DNA of 64,000 nt from positions 33,940 to 97,939 of the forward strand of contig MU831895.1 of assembly GCA_029204225.1 (NCBI GenBank). The letters are read 5' to 3'. Positions 10,590 to 21,969 of this stretch are shown piece by piece (the first letter of the stretch is position 1; each line of letters opens with the position of its first letter). The DNA is from Diphasiastrum complanatum. Taxonomy: Eukaryota; Streptophyta; Lycopodiopsida; Lycopodiales; Lycopodiaceae. A program made the position numbers and the translations under genes. The notes under the pieces are model-generated. The model ran no database searches and was not told where the DNA came from. It saw nothing but the letters and a program-made list of their open reading frames with translations.

Positions 10590-11426
10590 TTTCGGAACGG
10601 AAAAAGATGTACCTTAGATTCTGACTAAAACAAGAAGAAAGATTGACTAAAACTAGAAAAAACGAAAGGTGGAGTACTTAGCTTTGTTGTACTTCCAAAG
10701 AAAAAGATAGAAAACTCCTCAGTCTTTCTGTGGCTGACAAAACTGGCTCCCCACACTGCATGCAAAATCCACTGCAAGGAGGAACTGATTGAAGGTAGTC
10801 TGGAAGATTTAGCTTCAGATTGGCCGAAAAACCTGGCTGTTAGGCTGTAAGCTGGTTATTACTGAGAAAAAATCTCGATTTTTCACCAAAAAGGGTGAAA
10901 AAACAGCTTATAAACGGCGATGAATAGCCTGATGTCCGATTTTGAAGCAAGCAGAAGCTATAGCTGAAGTAGGTCGCCCTAATCTGAGAATTCTTCGTTC
11001 CAAATTTCAGGTCGAACGGACAAAAACCCAAAAAGTTATGTGCCTTCAACTGCAACAGCCTTGAAAAACGTCCAAAAACTGATTTTTTGCGATATCTCCG
11101 CAACCACAGCTCCAAATCAGGTGAAATCAAGCTGGCTGAGGGCGCCCTAATGTCGTCCACCTACTGCCAAAATCTCAGAATGATCTGACACCTGCAAGAG
11201 AAATTATGATCAACTGGAGTGCTGATTTTTCCCCTTTTCTAGGCAGCAATGGACCTGTAGAACGTTTTTGAGAAGTGTGAGGCTGAAACAACAACACTAG
11301 AGGTTCTATAACACCTTAAGAAGTTGTCTCCACCTTTTCCCCCACCAAAATCCTCAAGAAACAAGCAAAAATTGAAAATTTCTTCACTTTCTCTCTGTAG
11401 AACGAGCTATTCTCTCTCTAGAACGA
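10590..11426 (-). other. gypsy-2 untranslated leader
   Basis: This region lies between the gag start and the primer site. It differs in sequence from the gypsy-1 leader, so the two copies come from different subfamilies. A 106-codon frame on the minus strand (10840-11160) has no recognisable content and is probably chance. Confidence 0.6.
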
Positions 11427-11439
11427 GGCTCTGATACCA
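11427..11439 (-). promoter_or_regulatory. primer-binding site of gypsy-2
   Basis: On the minus strand TGGTATCAGAGCC, identical to the gypsy-1 site, lies one base inside the LTR that begins at 11441. Confidence 0.92.
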
Positions 11440-11440
11440 G

Positions 11441-12114
11441 TGCTAGAGATCTAAACACCATAGTAAGGCAAACACTAACTGATCCACCCAACCTTGCCTA
11501 CTCCCTGATATGGAGTAAGCCCCTCCTAGCCCAGTGTGAGGACTGGTAGCATGCATACTGCCAAGTGTCGGCCACGTGGCACTGACGTGGCCGACTGCAC
11601 GTCGGGACCCAATGTGGGGCCCTATCCTGCTGACAGGGTCCCTATGCTGTGTTAGGCCCGCCATGGCTATGGACCGTGCCGGGGCACACTACTCACACTG
11701 TCTTAACGTTGGACACGCCCCTGACTGTGGTATCTGACCCCTATTCTTGCCATGACCTGGGACTGACGCAACAACTTGCCCTGAAAACGGAACACTATGA
11801 ACCCAACGCAAAGCAGCAAGCTCACCTTCTTGAGCTCGTCCGAGCAAAAGGAGTGAAGAAGAAAAAAAAAATTGATGATTCTCGAACCCTATTCCGACAA
11901 AGCGGCCCTGGAAACGGCCTACTACTTCCTGCCAGTTGTCAGACTCAGACCCTATGGATCGCGAACGAAGGTTTTTCCAAGGGAACTGGAGACTGCTCTG
12001 AAATATGAGCACTCCTGCTGAGCATTGCGGACTCCTTTGTTTCCGGAATGTCCATTTTTTTCGCCTATCCTCGCGAGTTCCCTAGGGTTCAGCACTGGTT
12101 ACAGGCTCCTAACA
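11441..12114 (-). repeat. gypsy-2 5' LTR, about 674 bp
   Basis: The outer part matches the 358-bp LTR of gypsy-1 (GGCAAACACTAACTGATCC, GTCGGCCACGTGGCACTGAC, and the end CTAGGGTTCAGCACTGGTTAC). About 330 bp at roughly 11736-12075 has no counterpart in gypsy-1. Either gypsy-1 is a short-LTR derivative or this LTR received an insertion. It ends CTCCTAACA at 12114. Confidence 0.8.
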
Positions 12115-12808
12115 GAAGACTAAAGAGGAACATGAAGAAATGTCCAAGATTCCTTATCACAACTTGATCGGATCTTTAATGTATCTCACTACTTGGACGC
12201 GGCCTGATATTGCATATGCAGTTCATACTCTTAGTCAATTTGCCACTAACCCTGGTGTGATTCATTGGAAGCATGCTAAATATGTTTTACAATATTTGAA
12301 AGCAACGTCCGATTATGGACTTGTTTTCTCAAAGCAAGATGGTCTATCACTTGCTTCATACAGTGATGCTAGTTGGGCTTCTAATGTAGATGATTATAAA
12401 AGCATTACATGAGGATGTAGTATACTTTCAAGGGCAGCTATCACATGGATACGCAAGAAGCAATCTTTCGTTGCTCAATCCTGTTGCGAGGCGGAATACA
12501 TTGCAGCCTCAAGAGTTTCTAATGAAATAGTTTGGCTGTGATTCATGCTTGAACATCTACATCAACTTAATGAAGGCCCGAGTTCTTTATTTATTGACAA
12601 CACTTCTGCTATTATACTTTCAAAAGACGCCGTATTTCATGGGAGGACCAAACATATTCATATCAAATATCATCATCTGAGAGATCTAGTCAAGAAGAAG
12701 ATTATCTCCCCTATGATGGTTGCGGATATTCTTACAAAGCCACTCCATGCAAAATTATTTCATCATCATAGAAAGAAGCTTGGAGTATGTAGAATTGACC
12801 AAACTTAG
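12115..12808 (+). pseudogene. copia B RNase H fragment
   Basis: This is the end of a copia polyprotein of a different family from copia A. It has KIPYHNLIGSLMYLTT, RPDIAYAVHTLSQF, YSDASWASNVDDYKS, CCEAEYIAASR, FIDNTSAIILSKD, GRTKHIHIKYHHLRD and VADILTKPLHAKLF. It has in-frame TGA stops at 12410-12412 and near 12539, each explicable as CGA or GGA to TGA. The upstream part (RT and before) is not in the window; it was presumably lost together with the 3' half of gypsy-2. Confidence 0.9.
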
Positions 12809-12816
12809 GAGGAAGT

Positions 12817-13589
12817 TGTTATGGTTTAAGTTTGGATCAATTTCACCATGTATTTTGGCGCCACGCGATATTAATTTGCGTCGCGCAACATTGTATTCTC
12901 TCAAAGTTTAAATAAGCTTTCCAAGTTTGTAAAACATTATAAAAATTTATTGTAAAGGTTTTTAACCTTGAGTAGGCCCGAAAAGTTTGTACATAGGACC
13001 CTAGGGGCAATTTCACATGCTACCAACTATATGTTGGAACTTTATTAATTTTTCATGTTGTAGTGGGGCGCATATCTCCTAGTAAGGAAACTTGTGGACC
13101 AAGGCAAATCATGCCAAGAATCATTGCATGAAGAGAGAAAGTGAAAACCCATGCATAGAATGTGCACGCTTGAGTCTTAGCATGTGGGACACCTATACTG
13201 ACACTTGGAAGCCGTGTACATCACAAAATGATTTGTTCTAAATCTATAAACGAGACCCTCCTCCTCCTAGTGGGCGCACTTTTGATGGAGAGATCTTTCT
13301 CACATATGCTATTGTGTTTTGCTCTCTTGTGTGGGAAAATTTCTTGCTCATTTATGTTAGTGTTATGCTATCCTAGATTGGTGTTTAATTGGATCTTGTT
13401 TCTTTCATTGTCTTTATGCTGGAAATTTGTGAACAGCAAGTATTCGAGATCCATTCGGCCTAATTGAAAGAGCAATATCATAGATTAATGATGCTAGAAT
13501 GCTCCCTATAGCATACACTATCATTCTAGTTTATGTATCAAGTTTCTTTCGTGAGTATTATGTGATTTTCTGAAGGAATAAATCCAACA
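12817..13589 (+). repeat. probable copia B 3' LTR
   Basis: It starts TGTTATGGTTTAAG directly after an AGGAGGAAG purine tract and ends AATCCAACA at 13589, about 773 bp. The TG...CA ends and position after RNase H fit a 3' LTR. There is no second copy in the window to confirm the boundaries. Confidence 0.65.
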
Positions 13590-14358
13590 ATAGATACACA
13601 TACACAGTGCACACGCACATACATATACACACCCTAAACCCTAGTAGGCTATTCTTTGAATCAGACGAACTGGTCAAATAGCAAAACGTGTTCCAACAAG
13701 CTTCGAATTGCACTTTAGGAAAACTTTGATTTCAATTCGCTAAGCTTTCCACTGAGTTTGCCTTCTCAACCTACTTGGCATCGGCCCAATTTCCAAATCC
13801 CTATAAGGAACATCTCCAATACCCACCCTTGAGTGACAATTTTTGCCATCACAGTTAACAAATCATGTTAGAAGAACAGCGCAAAACTTCCACATTCCAA
13901 TGTAACCTTTAATAGAAAAGAGTTCCACATTTTTTTTTTTGGCAACTCTAGTTGGTCTAGCAACATTCCCTACAAGCCATATTTCAAGTTCTCAAATATG
14001 AAAGGGACGATAGATCCGCCATGTACATAACTCTCTCCAAGCACCTCCTCTTATATCTCATGTTTCCATTATTAGCCTTTCTATGATTATGAAGTTCCTA
14101 CCTACATCTATGTTCTACAGAGCAACTCAAATTGACAGAAGTTCAGATACAAATCAGAACAGTCACTCTTATTGCAATTTGTCAAGCCCATTACACTTTA
14201 GCAGCATTTTCACTTAAAAAAAAGAATCAATTCCATAACCCACAAGGATCGTGTTGGAATCTTCAAGTACTTGTAGCTAGTTATGGGTTGTAACAGATAC
14301 GATTTGCTTCACAAGCCACCATGACAAATGGAACTCTAAAGTCTAGGCTGAATATTAC
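13590..14358 (-). other. intron of the POLQ-like gene, downstream of the 65-bp exon
   Basis: No coding sequence was found. It starts with a CA/TA-rich stretch and a single plant telomere-like unit (CCCTAAACCCTAG at about 13631-13645). The next POLQ exon, which should complete the ASTSAGKS Walker A motif, was searched for by eye on the minus strand and not found. The intron therefore probably runs through the retrotransposon nest and out of the window. Confidence 0.55.
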
Positions 14359-14423
14359 CTTGTTGATGCACAGTACACAAGACTTTTCCCTTGAATGACT
14401 CCATCCATTTGCAAGCAATCTAC
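14359..14423 (-). CDS. POLQ: DNA polymerase theta (TEBICHI type), 65-bp helicase exon
   Basis: A small exon that is easily missed. On the minus strand it lies between TTTTGCAG and GTAATATT. It encodes VDCLQMDGVIQGKSLVYCAS plus T and two bases of the next codon. It begins in phase 0, matching the phase-0 donor at 19016. Joined to the upstream KKLYPWQ it gives the sequence that opens the superfamily 2 helicase domain of plant polymerase theta, just before its ATP-binding Walker A (STSAGKS). The remaining helicase and polymerase exons are not in the window. The splice consensus, phase and protein match agree, so confidence is good despite the short length. Confidence 0.85.
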
Positions 14424-17400
14424 CTGCAAAATTAAAAAAAAGTCGCCCAATCATCACAAGCAGAAATAGCTAGATCTTGAACAAGATCTAGAAAAGATGT
14501 AGTTAAAGAAATCCAGCGAGTCCAAAAGAATCAAAAGGCAGGTTCATGTTTTGTTCTCTGTTGCATCCCAAATGTTCATACGCCTCGAGATAAAGGAAGC
14601 AGCATTCTGTATGCTGAGATTTCTCTAGAGTTCCAAATCCTGAGAACATTCTTTATAAACAAAAAGGGTTGTTCAAACTTCAGAAATGCCAGAGGGGAAC
14701 AAGAGGGAGATGGGATTGCTTTTGGGGAGTTTTTTTATCTGCAATAGGGAAGGCTTGAGAGTGGAAGACCAGGATGTGACTGGGTGTAGAGAGAAATGAG
14801 TTGTTGGAGGTTTTTAAATTGTTTTTGCCTCTTTTTCTGGATTGATTTTTCTACAGTTTCGATATTTTTTGTTGTTAAGATTGACATTGAGGCAATTAGA
14901 ACTTCTAAAAAAATTAAAAAACCCCGTTTTCACTCAACTACTCTACTTATAGACGTAGTGTACCATCGTCTTTTGGATCGCTTCCTCTTTTATAGTATTT
15001 GCATGCATTATTTCTTACTCTATTAGCTAGATACAATGTGTACCCACAAGAACATAGATTTTGCTGCCTTCAATCAAAGTTCTACAGTTCTTTTTAGCCA
15101 TCCTTTTGTATCCAACTAAGGATTTGTTTGCTTGCATAAGTTTGTAACATCTCATGAGGCAAGAGCCATACGATCGGAGGTGGAACTGATATGACACCAT
15201 ATATACCGAGTCCAAAGCACACATACGATGGTGCCTACATTGTGGCACAATGTACTCCAGCACTATCGCACATTCACAGAAGCTTATGCAGCACAAAGGC
15301 AAGGCATATGGCATGACAATGTGCCGAGAATGATGTAGTGAGCTTGCAACTCACGTCCTTGTGCCTCCAGTTGGGCAGCAGCCTTAGTGCATTTGAAATA
15401 ACAATAGCTTTATATTGTCTATAAAGTTTACCTCCTATCTGTGTTAAGAGTCAAACAACTCTGCCAGCTGGTCCAGAGTTTGCTTCCCCAACGTCATCTG
15501 CACATGATCTCTTGTACCCCAAATGGCGCAACTGTTGTCAGCATGGAGCATGCAGCTATTGATGGCAGTACAGCCTATGTTCATCCTCTAGAGGGACGTT
15601 CTAGATCAAAGCATGCAAGTTTGAAAAGTATTTACTACTACTAGAGATTCTTGTTCATTCGCTAGAAATGTTTGGGGAGCTGAATCTTCCGATTGTGGTC
15701 AAGCTTGACACAGGAGTACTACCTTGCCTGGTGGCTGGCTTACTAGTACCTTGCAGACATCATTATGCAGCACTGCTTCTTTGAGAAGTATGTCCCCTTT
15801 TACCCACATAAGGTCACCCACATTCAAAGAGATGCTAGATCTAGTTACAGTTGTAGGGCCCTCTTACTCTCCACAAAGGTCAGGGGTTTTCCACTTTAGG
15901 GCATTCACGAAGGTGTCAGCCTTTGTCAAAAGTGAGTTAAAGCTCATGCACAGTGGATTGGCCAAATACAATGGAATATAGCGTCTAATGGTGGAAGTGT
16001 ACATGGCATTGCTATATGACCAAGATTGCTGATAAACAGCACTGGCTGAGCTACGTATAGGCTCTAATCGACCATTAGGAGGCACCAGCGGTAGAGGAAG
16101 GGGAGGTCCCATTGCATATCACCCTCCATCTTGTCATCTAAGCACAATGCCACTGTACTAGGAGGATCTATAAATTTGGAGCATATCTCATCAAAAGATG
16201 CGAACGATGGCATCCAGAGTTGTTTGTTAGACATTATAGATGTTTCTTGGCATGCTCTACTATCTGCTCATGAGAAAAGAAATATGAGCGCATTGCATCT
16301 GATGTGCAGACTACCTTGCACTAGACTATGATACTCTTCAATCACTTTTTCCATCTCACTTTTGAAAATGTAGTGAGATATGAGATGTTGATGGTCATAT
16401 CATACTTATTTATGATAATCATTAATGCACGAGTAGAGTTCCAGCAGAATTCTATTGAATTTACAATATTTGGAATATTTGGATCCACTGGATTTTATGT
16501 TCTGCATTAATATTCTAAACTAAATTTCATTAGGTTGATTATTAGCTTGGTAGTTCAGGTGGTTCAAGTCGTCTTTAGCTTAAAGATTCACCTTTGAAAT
16601 TGATTTGGTTTATAAACACTTAGCTTGAATTTGACTTCTGGGTATGATGAACTTTTTTTCTTTCACAACATTTGTATGGTTAGATGTACTAATGTGTGTT
16701 GAAAATAACTTTCCACATAATGAGTACATAGTTGCAGTTTGTATGAAATGTCTTCATTCCGTACACCATGTGTGACCACGTCTTCAACAATTTTTATGTG
16801 AACCATGGTTTTTTGTTGAAATTTCTTTGCCATAAACAAAAAATATGTGGGAAGAACATGTCGAGTTAGTATACTAGGAAAACCATGGACACAAATAGAT
16901 TCATTATGAAATTCATAGTCATTTATGTCCATCAAAACAAGAGTGATCATTGGATTTTGATACGAGTGCACATTGAGAATTCTATATTTCAGAACAAGGA
17001 ACCTCGCTTGTGGTGATTATAAGGAGTTCACCCACAAAGCCCTATGCCATCAACTCCTCCATTCATAGCACAAGTTATATGCCACGACATCCCTACTCGT
17101 GTCATTTATATCAAAGAGCTAAAAACTGTAAGCAGATTACCTTGAGTTAGGTAACGTTGTGATAATGATAACTTATTAGCGTGTACAACAGGTACAATTC
17201 CAGAACTCGACCAGACTTGTATTGGAGCCTTGTTCCAACAAGAAAATGATCCAGAAGGTCAGCCTTCCAGACAACATTTTGTCGACCCTAATCTTCTTAG
17301 AGCTTGAAACTTGAGGGGGTCTCATTCTAGCTGCGTAATGGTAGGAGTCGCAGAGGAGAGGCTTAAGTACTAAAAAATGGGTGTCTGAGTGCTCCAATTC

Positions 17401-19015
17401 TTCCTAGCAACTAGAAGAACCCGATTGTGAGAGACAAATAGCTTATTTGGTGACTATGAAGAGAAAGTAGCATATGTTTCAACTTCTAGCATTGATTCTC
17501 TTTTCATGGGAAGCTACAAGCATCTCTTTAGCAGTCATTGTGGTTGTTAGGCTCCACTATAGCAAAGCCACCAAATTTCTCAATCTCCAATGTTACCATC
17601 TGATGTAGCTATGTGGTACTATTGGTGGAGAGAGGACGTCGCTTTCTATAGAATGCATGTTGCAGGCAATAGAACTGTAGCCCATGATGTGTACGCCATG
17701 CAGAATCAATGATTCCATTCTATAACTCAAACGTGAAGGAGGCCCGAGCATATAATGGAAGAAGCTCACTCATAGATACTTGTCTCTCTCTGATCCCTTA
17801 TCAGGAAAGTGGAAGGTTGTGGATGTAGGGCACGATAAAGTGTTTCTCATTAGTCAAATTACTCATACGATGATCAGGAAAGCAAATCTCCAATTATACG
17901 ACCAATTATCGAAATCCTTGACAGCAAGTATATGATCATTCTTGTCAACTTTCATCTTTTCTTCAAATATTGGACTGACATCATAATTGATATGAAAGTT
18001 GACCTGACAATGTAAAATGTGTGGGAAGAATTAAAGATTGCAGTTGTTTCCAAAAGAGAGGCTGCGGCATTCATGAATTTCAAATAAATAGAGTTGTGAT
18101 TCTATGAAGCATTGTTCTGTATCCACTTTTCAGCAAATTGCCAAATATAAAAGATGATTTTTGACGCTTCTTTTTACCAAAATAGTTTTGAATGTGGACT
18201 GAAAATCTTAGCCGCAAATAGCAAGCACTTATGAAGCCCATTATCGCCATCTCATATGTCATGCGATTTTTATGAGGCTTAATATCTCCATCGTACATAT
18301 TTTTTCAAGCACATAAAAGACATCAGAGCATCTAGCAACCTCAATAAAAGACCATTTTTCAATGTTAGTCTCAAAAAGCACCTGGCAAGTAAATACATAT
18401 TGTTTCAAGCAATTCTAAGACATCAAAGCATCTAGCAACCTCAGTTAGAGACCCTTTTTTTATGTCAATCTCAAAAAGTATCTAACAAAGAGAGATATCA
18501 AATACTAACATAAACAAGGTCAGGCAAAATAGTTTAATTTGAGAGCCCCATCAGCATAAGCTTAATCCAAGTGCTCAAATCATAAGAACTCATTATGTGC
18601 CAATATATAGGTTAATAACATCCATACTGCATAACACATTTGAACGTCCTATGTTTGTATTGATACAAGAGCAAGTACAATAGGTTTAAAATTGGCATGT
18701 CAGAGAAACAACTCTATCAAGAAATGAAACCAACATACCAGGAGTCAACCAACATGCTATGAAAGGTTAGCTTATCACCTGCAATGCGCTCGTAATGGTC
18801 GGAAGTCTCCTGGACTCCTTGGCCATTCCAAAGGCTAGCACTCTCTTGGAATACATGAACTATGCATATAGACGTAGATAGACTAAACTACATAGACAAC
18901 TATGAAATTACGAAAATATTGAATTGCAATAGTGATGCACTAGATAGAAACTTCCCTTAAACCTACTTTTGGAATCTAGACATTTGACACACATGCATTC
19001 CAAATACACAAGTAC
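14424..19015 (-). other. intron of the POLQ-like gene, 4.6 kb
   Basis: It lies between the donor GTACTT (19015) and the acceptor TTTTGCAG (14424). No recognisable gene or complete element was found. Short open frames at 15027-15314, 15441-15981, 16663-16971 and 17176-17397 show no motif and no repeat ends. An imperfect 100-bp direct duplication is at 18303-18490. Confidence 0.7.
18303..18490. repeat. imperfect direct duplication, period 100 bp
   Basis: TTTCAAGC begins at 18303 and again at 18403. Both copies contain CATCTAGCAACCTCA and TCTCAAAAAG with many substitutions between them. It lies in the POLQ intron. Confidence 0.75.
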
Positions 19016-20258
19016 CTGCCATGGGTATAACTTTTTCAGCCCTTTGTTTGCATAAACTTCACACACTTCAGCAGGAAGCCAATCACTTAAATTTGGCATG
19101 GACTCTATGTTAGCGAGTACAGGCACTTCATTCTTCTCCAAAAGCTCATGTATGTTTGTTCTTTTAGCATCTTCTTCAACCACTGGAGTAGACACTCTAT
19201 TATTGTTGCCTTCATTGCTTAGCGGTCCTTTATTTGGGAGCTGCAGACTTTGTCCTTGGGGGCTATCTTCCATGGAGCCGTTTGCATCATATAAAGAGTT
19301 CTCAGGACAGGAAAAATCAAATCGTCTGATTGGGAGAGGTGAATCTCCTTCTGCATTTGGAACATTAAGTTTGTGACCAACAGATCCTATTTCGCATTTA
19401 CTAGCTGACTCCAACTCCATGGCGTTTCCACAATCAACCAGACCAGGATCATCTTTCTCTATGCTGCGGCCTCTTATGCATGAAGTGTCCACACCATTAA
19501 CTGGTGTAAGTGAAGAGTCAGAACTTTGATTCACCTCTTCTTTAGGAGTTCTTTTCTGCAGAGGCTCTACTTTGTCATTGTCGTTAAATGCAAGTACGCC
19601 GTCTGTCACCTCGATGGCTTCCTCCCAAAATGCATCTCCAGGAGAAAAAATGGAATTGTGTTTTAACCAGCCAGAAACAGAACCTCCTTTTGGAGTTATT
19701 CGAATGACCTTCTGGCTGCGACATGAATGAGGAGTAGCCAAGAGTCTGGCATCCTCATTGTCTGGCCCGTTTCCACAGGCCATGTTTGAAACATGCGGAC
19801 TAAGCAAACTAGGAAACCCAATTGGTATGTGATCCTTCTCACCTGCCCTTCCACAGGCAGTTAATTGAGTACTTGAAGTTGGAAATTCATCCACCTTGTT
19901 GGAAAATCTCCAACCATTACGTGCTTTTGAAATATCAGCACAACTATTTTGTTCACATTCCACATCAGCATCACCATGCTGTCCTATATCTTCAACACGC
20001 TTGTCAGCCAGCTTAATTGCAGTTTCTACTCTAATAGCACTAGTATCCGATGGAATTTGACTTCGGCATTCTTCAACACATGGTGTTTCCCGAGATTCAA
20101 TGAAATTTGTCACTTGAAAAGCAAATCCATTGATGCGCTGCTTTTTTACGGTGACAGGATCCACTCTGTCCATATCCAAGCAGTTGGAATTTCTTTTTGC
20201 ATATTTTGAATCTTCATCTTGCGACTCTAAATGGACATCTTTTGCTGAGCCTATACCA
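19016..20258 (-). CDS. POLQ: DNA polymerase theta (TEBICHI type), large N-terminal exon
   Basis: A 1243-bp exon that starts after ATCCTTGCAG and ends at ATGGCAG/GTACTT. It encodes about 414 residues that are mostly low-conservation and hydrophilic: Ser, Asp and Glu rich, with RITPKGGSVSGWLKHNSIF in the middle. The final 35 residues are conserved: LSDWLPAEVCEVYANKGLKKLYPWQ, broken here at WQ by the intron. In plant polymerase theta this segment leads into the helicase domain. The enzyme is a helicase-polymerase for theta-mediated end joining and replication-stress tolerance in the nucleus. The frame joins the upstream exon through codon AG/T and the downstream 65-bp exon in phase 0. The open frame extends to 18908, but that part is intron. 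Confidence 0.82.
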
Positions 20259-20394
20259 CTGCAAGGATAATACAAAGTATACACAAATTGATTCAATAAG
20301 TGAAAAGAATGCTCCTTATTGTGCCGACATAGAATGTCTCCATTAAACAGATTTGCAAGACCAATTTTCAGTATAAATAGCTCTAGCCTCTTAC
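20259..20394 (-). other. 136-bp POLQ intron
   Basis: Donor GTAAGAGG and acceptor TTATCCTTGCAG are both canonical. The intron separates CC-AG from T-GGTATAGGC. The open frame across it also has no stop for part of its length, which is why a longer frame appears there. Confidence 0.8.
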
Positions 20395-20945
20395 CTGCAG
20401 CACATTGAAAGAAACTCGGTTGCAAACTGAGAAAGGTGCACATTGACTTTATTGTTGATCCCAAACTCTTCTTCCCTTGGCACACCATGCTTTAAAGCAT
20501 CCTCAGCTGTCGAAGCAATACAGCATGGACTGGTAGTTCTTCCGGCCGGCAGACGCTCCTTCCAGTCTGCTGTTTCCAAATCCCCCGTCCTATTTGTGTG
20601 ACCTGAACATCCTTTATAGTTTTTTTGTTCCTGGTGACATATTTTACTGGCAGAGCAGGACCGTAGGCTTTGGAAATGATGTGTTCCTTCTTCAAAACGT
20701 TTCTTGGTATCAACATAGTTGACTGGGAATTCTTGTTGCAAAGCAACTGCACTGATATTTTTTGGAAAGGAGCTCTTTGAGAGTGCAGTATCAGTTCCAC
20801 AATTCACCAAAATACCCTCCAAACTGGACTTTATGTGGGGCGAGTGATCAGACAATTTTGCAGGTGATTTTTCTTGCTCAAAGCCTGAAGATTTCTCAGA
20901 TAAGCTTGAAGAGACAGTTGATTTCTTCTTTTTTGCAGGGAAAAA
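20395..20945 (-). CDS. POLQ: DNA polymerase theta (TEBICHI type), exon 2 with PIP-like box
   Basis: It is bounded by GTTGCATAG (acceptor, ending 20946) and CTGCAG/GTAAGAG (donor). It reads FFPAKKKKSTVSSSLSEKS and later KSSLEGILVNCGTD, ending FLSMCC plus AG. Plant family members start with a short N-terminus of the form ...IDQFF/Y followed by basic residues, a PCNA-binding type box. The exon therefore probably begins with the FF of that box, and exon 1 supplies the start codon and IDQ. Exon 1 was not found; an IDQ-type sequence before a GT donor was not seen between 20950 and 24300. The only stop upstream in frame is the TAG of the acceptor itself. Confidence 0.72.
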
Positions 20946-21732
20946 CTATGCAACGAAACTCTTGTTAGAAAATATGGCAATAAGCTTGGAAGTGCAAAAT
21001 AAATTATTTCTCAGGAAGAGAGTTCAGGTGCATTTTTGCTTATAATACTGCAAACAGAAGTTTAGGCAATGAAGCTTAATATTCTGCTGAAAACAGATAC
21101 AAATGAAATTTAAATCCATGCAAACATTAAAAATTAATATCTAACCAGGATAGAACAGGGAAACCCTTTATAACATCAGGCACACTACTTGATTGAATAC
21201 CCCCATAATTTGGGTGAAATTCCACAGTTCTATAGACAACGTTTGAGAAAGTCGAAGAATCATTGGTTAGGTCTCCCCCAGCCTCCCTAGGCACATGAGA
21301 GCTCACAACTTACCAACAAGACCAGGTTCTCAAAGACTTGTCTATTGATGCTAATTGTCCAGACTTCACTTATACAGACAATCAAGTAACAACCATAGCT
21401 TTTTTACAACTATTCCAAATAAGGAAATTTGATCAGTTAGGAAAATCGAATAATAAACGCCTAAACAAACTGGTTGCATGAAAGACGTTTATCAATTTTT
21501 TTGATTTTAACGTATTCCACACTAATGTTTTGATGCCTTAAAGACAAATTGTCAGCATTACATGTGATGTTATCATGTAAGGTCTCACTGAACCACAATT
21601 CTTTCATCAAAAAATCACGATTCGGTTCCAAAAACGTTCAGCTCATTTTGAATGTCAAAGAATCAGGACCCTTTGGCTGATGGCTCTGAATACTCAAAAG
21701 TAGGGCTCAAGCTAAACATGATTGTTGACAAA

Positions 21733-21969
21733 ATGTTGGCCACTAAAATAGCCATCTGCCTTGTGCTAGTTTCTTTAATATTACAGACACATATAGTCCT
21801 TCAAGGTGGCCAAATATGTGAAGAATATCGAAGCTGCTGGTCATGGTGTATGCCAAGCCAAAAGCATTACAAGTGTGAAAAGGCTTGTAGTTATGAACAT
21901 AACCATATTCACAGGTACCCACAAAAAAAGCTGAGCAGCTATGCCTATTCAGTGACGTGGGGATACTAA
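21733..21969 (+). CDS. candidate small secreted cysteine-rich peptide
   Basis: 78 codons from the ATG at 21733; an in-frame ATG at 21652 would add 27. The N-terminus MLATKIAICLVLVSLILQ has the charge and hydrophobic core of a signal peptide. A short segment follows with five cysteines in the pattern C-x5-C-x3-C-x8-C-x3-C, then a His/Lys/Tyr-rich tail. It does not match a family I can name, and an odd number of cysteines is unusual for such peptides. It lies upstream of and divergent from POLQ. A chance frame is quite possible; the compact signal-peptide and cysteine layout is the only support. Confidence 0.3.
   Translation: MLATKIAICLVLVSLILQTHIVLQGGQICEEYRSCWSWCMPSQKHYKCEKACSYEHNHIHRYPQKKLSSYAYSVTWGY

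Larger units (their letters stand above)
9090..12114 (-). mobile_element. second chromovirus copy, 3' truncated (gypsy-2)
   Basis: Same family and orientation as gypsy-1. It holds a 5' LTR (11441-12114), a primer site, a leader, gag (10589-9873) and a protease-region fragment (9582-9165). It breaks off at 9090, at a point equal to about 4858 in gypsy-1. All of RT, RNase H, integrase and the 3' LTR are gone. The frames are broken between 9583 and 9872, where the QKIRGF region is rearranged (a short duplication of the GATAGTCATCC sequence at about 9869-9893). Confidence 0.9.

Noticed and set aside
13631-13645. Interstitial telomere (CCCTAAACCCTAG)
   Set aside because: Less than two units; expected by chance in a sequence of this size.
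15441-15981. Possible POLQ exons in the 4.6-kb intron
   Set aside because: No frame matches the helicase sequence, and the exon on either side join directly in phase without further coding sequence.
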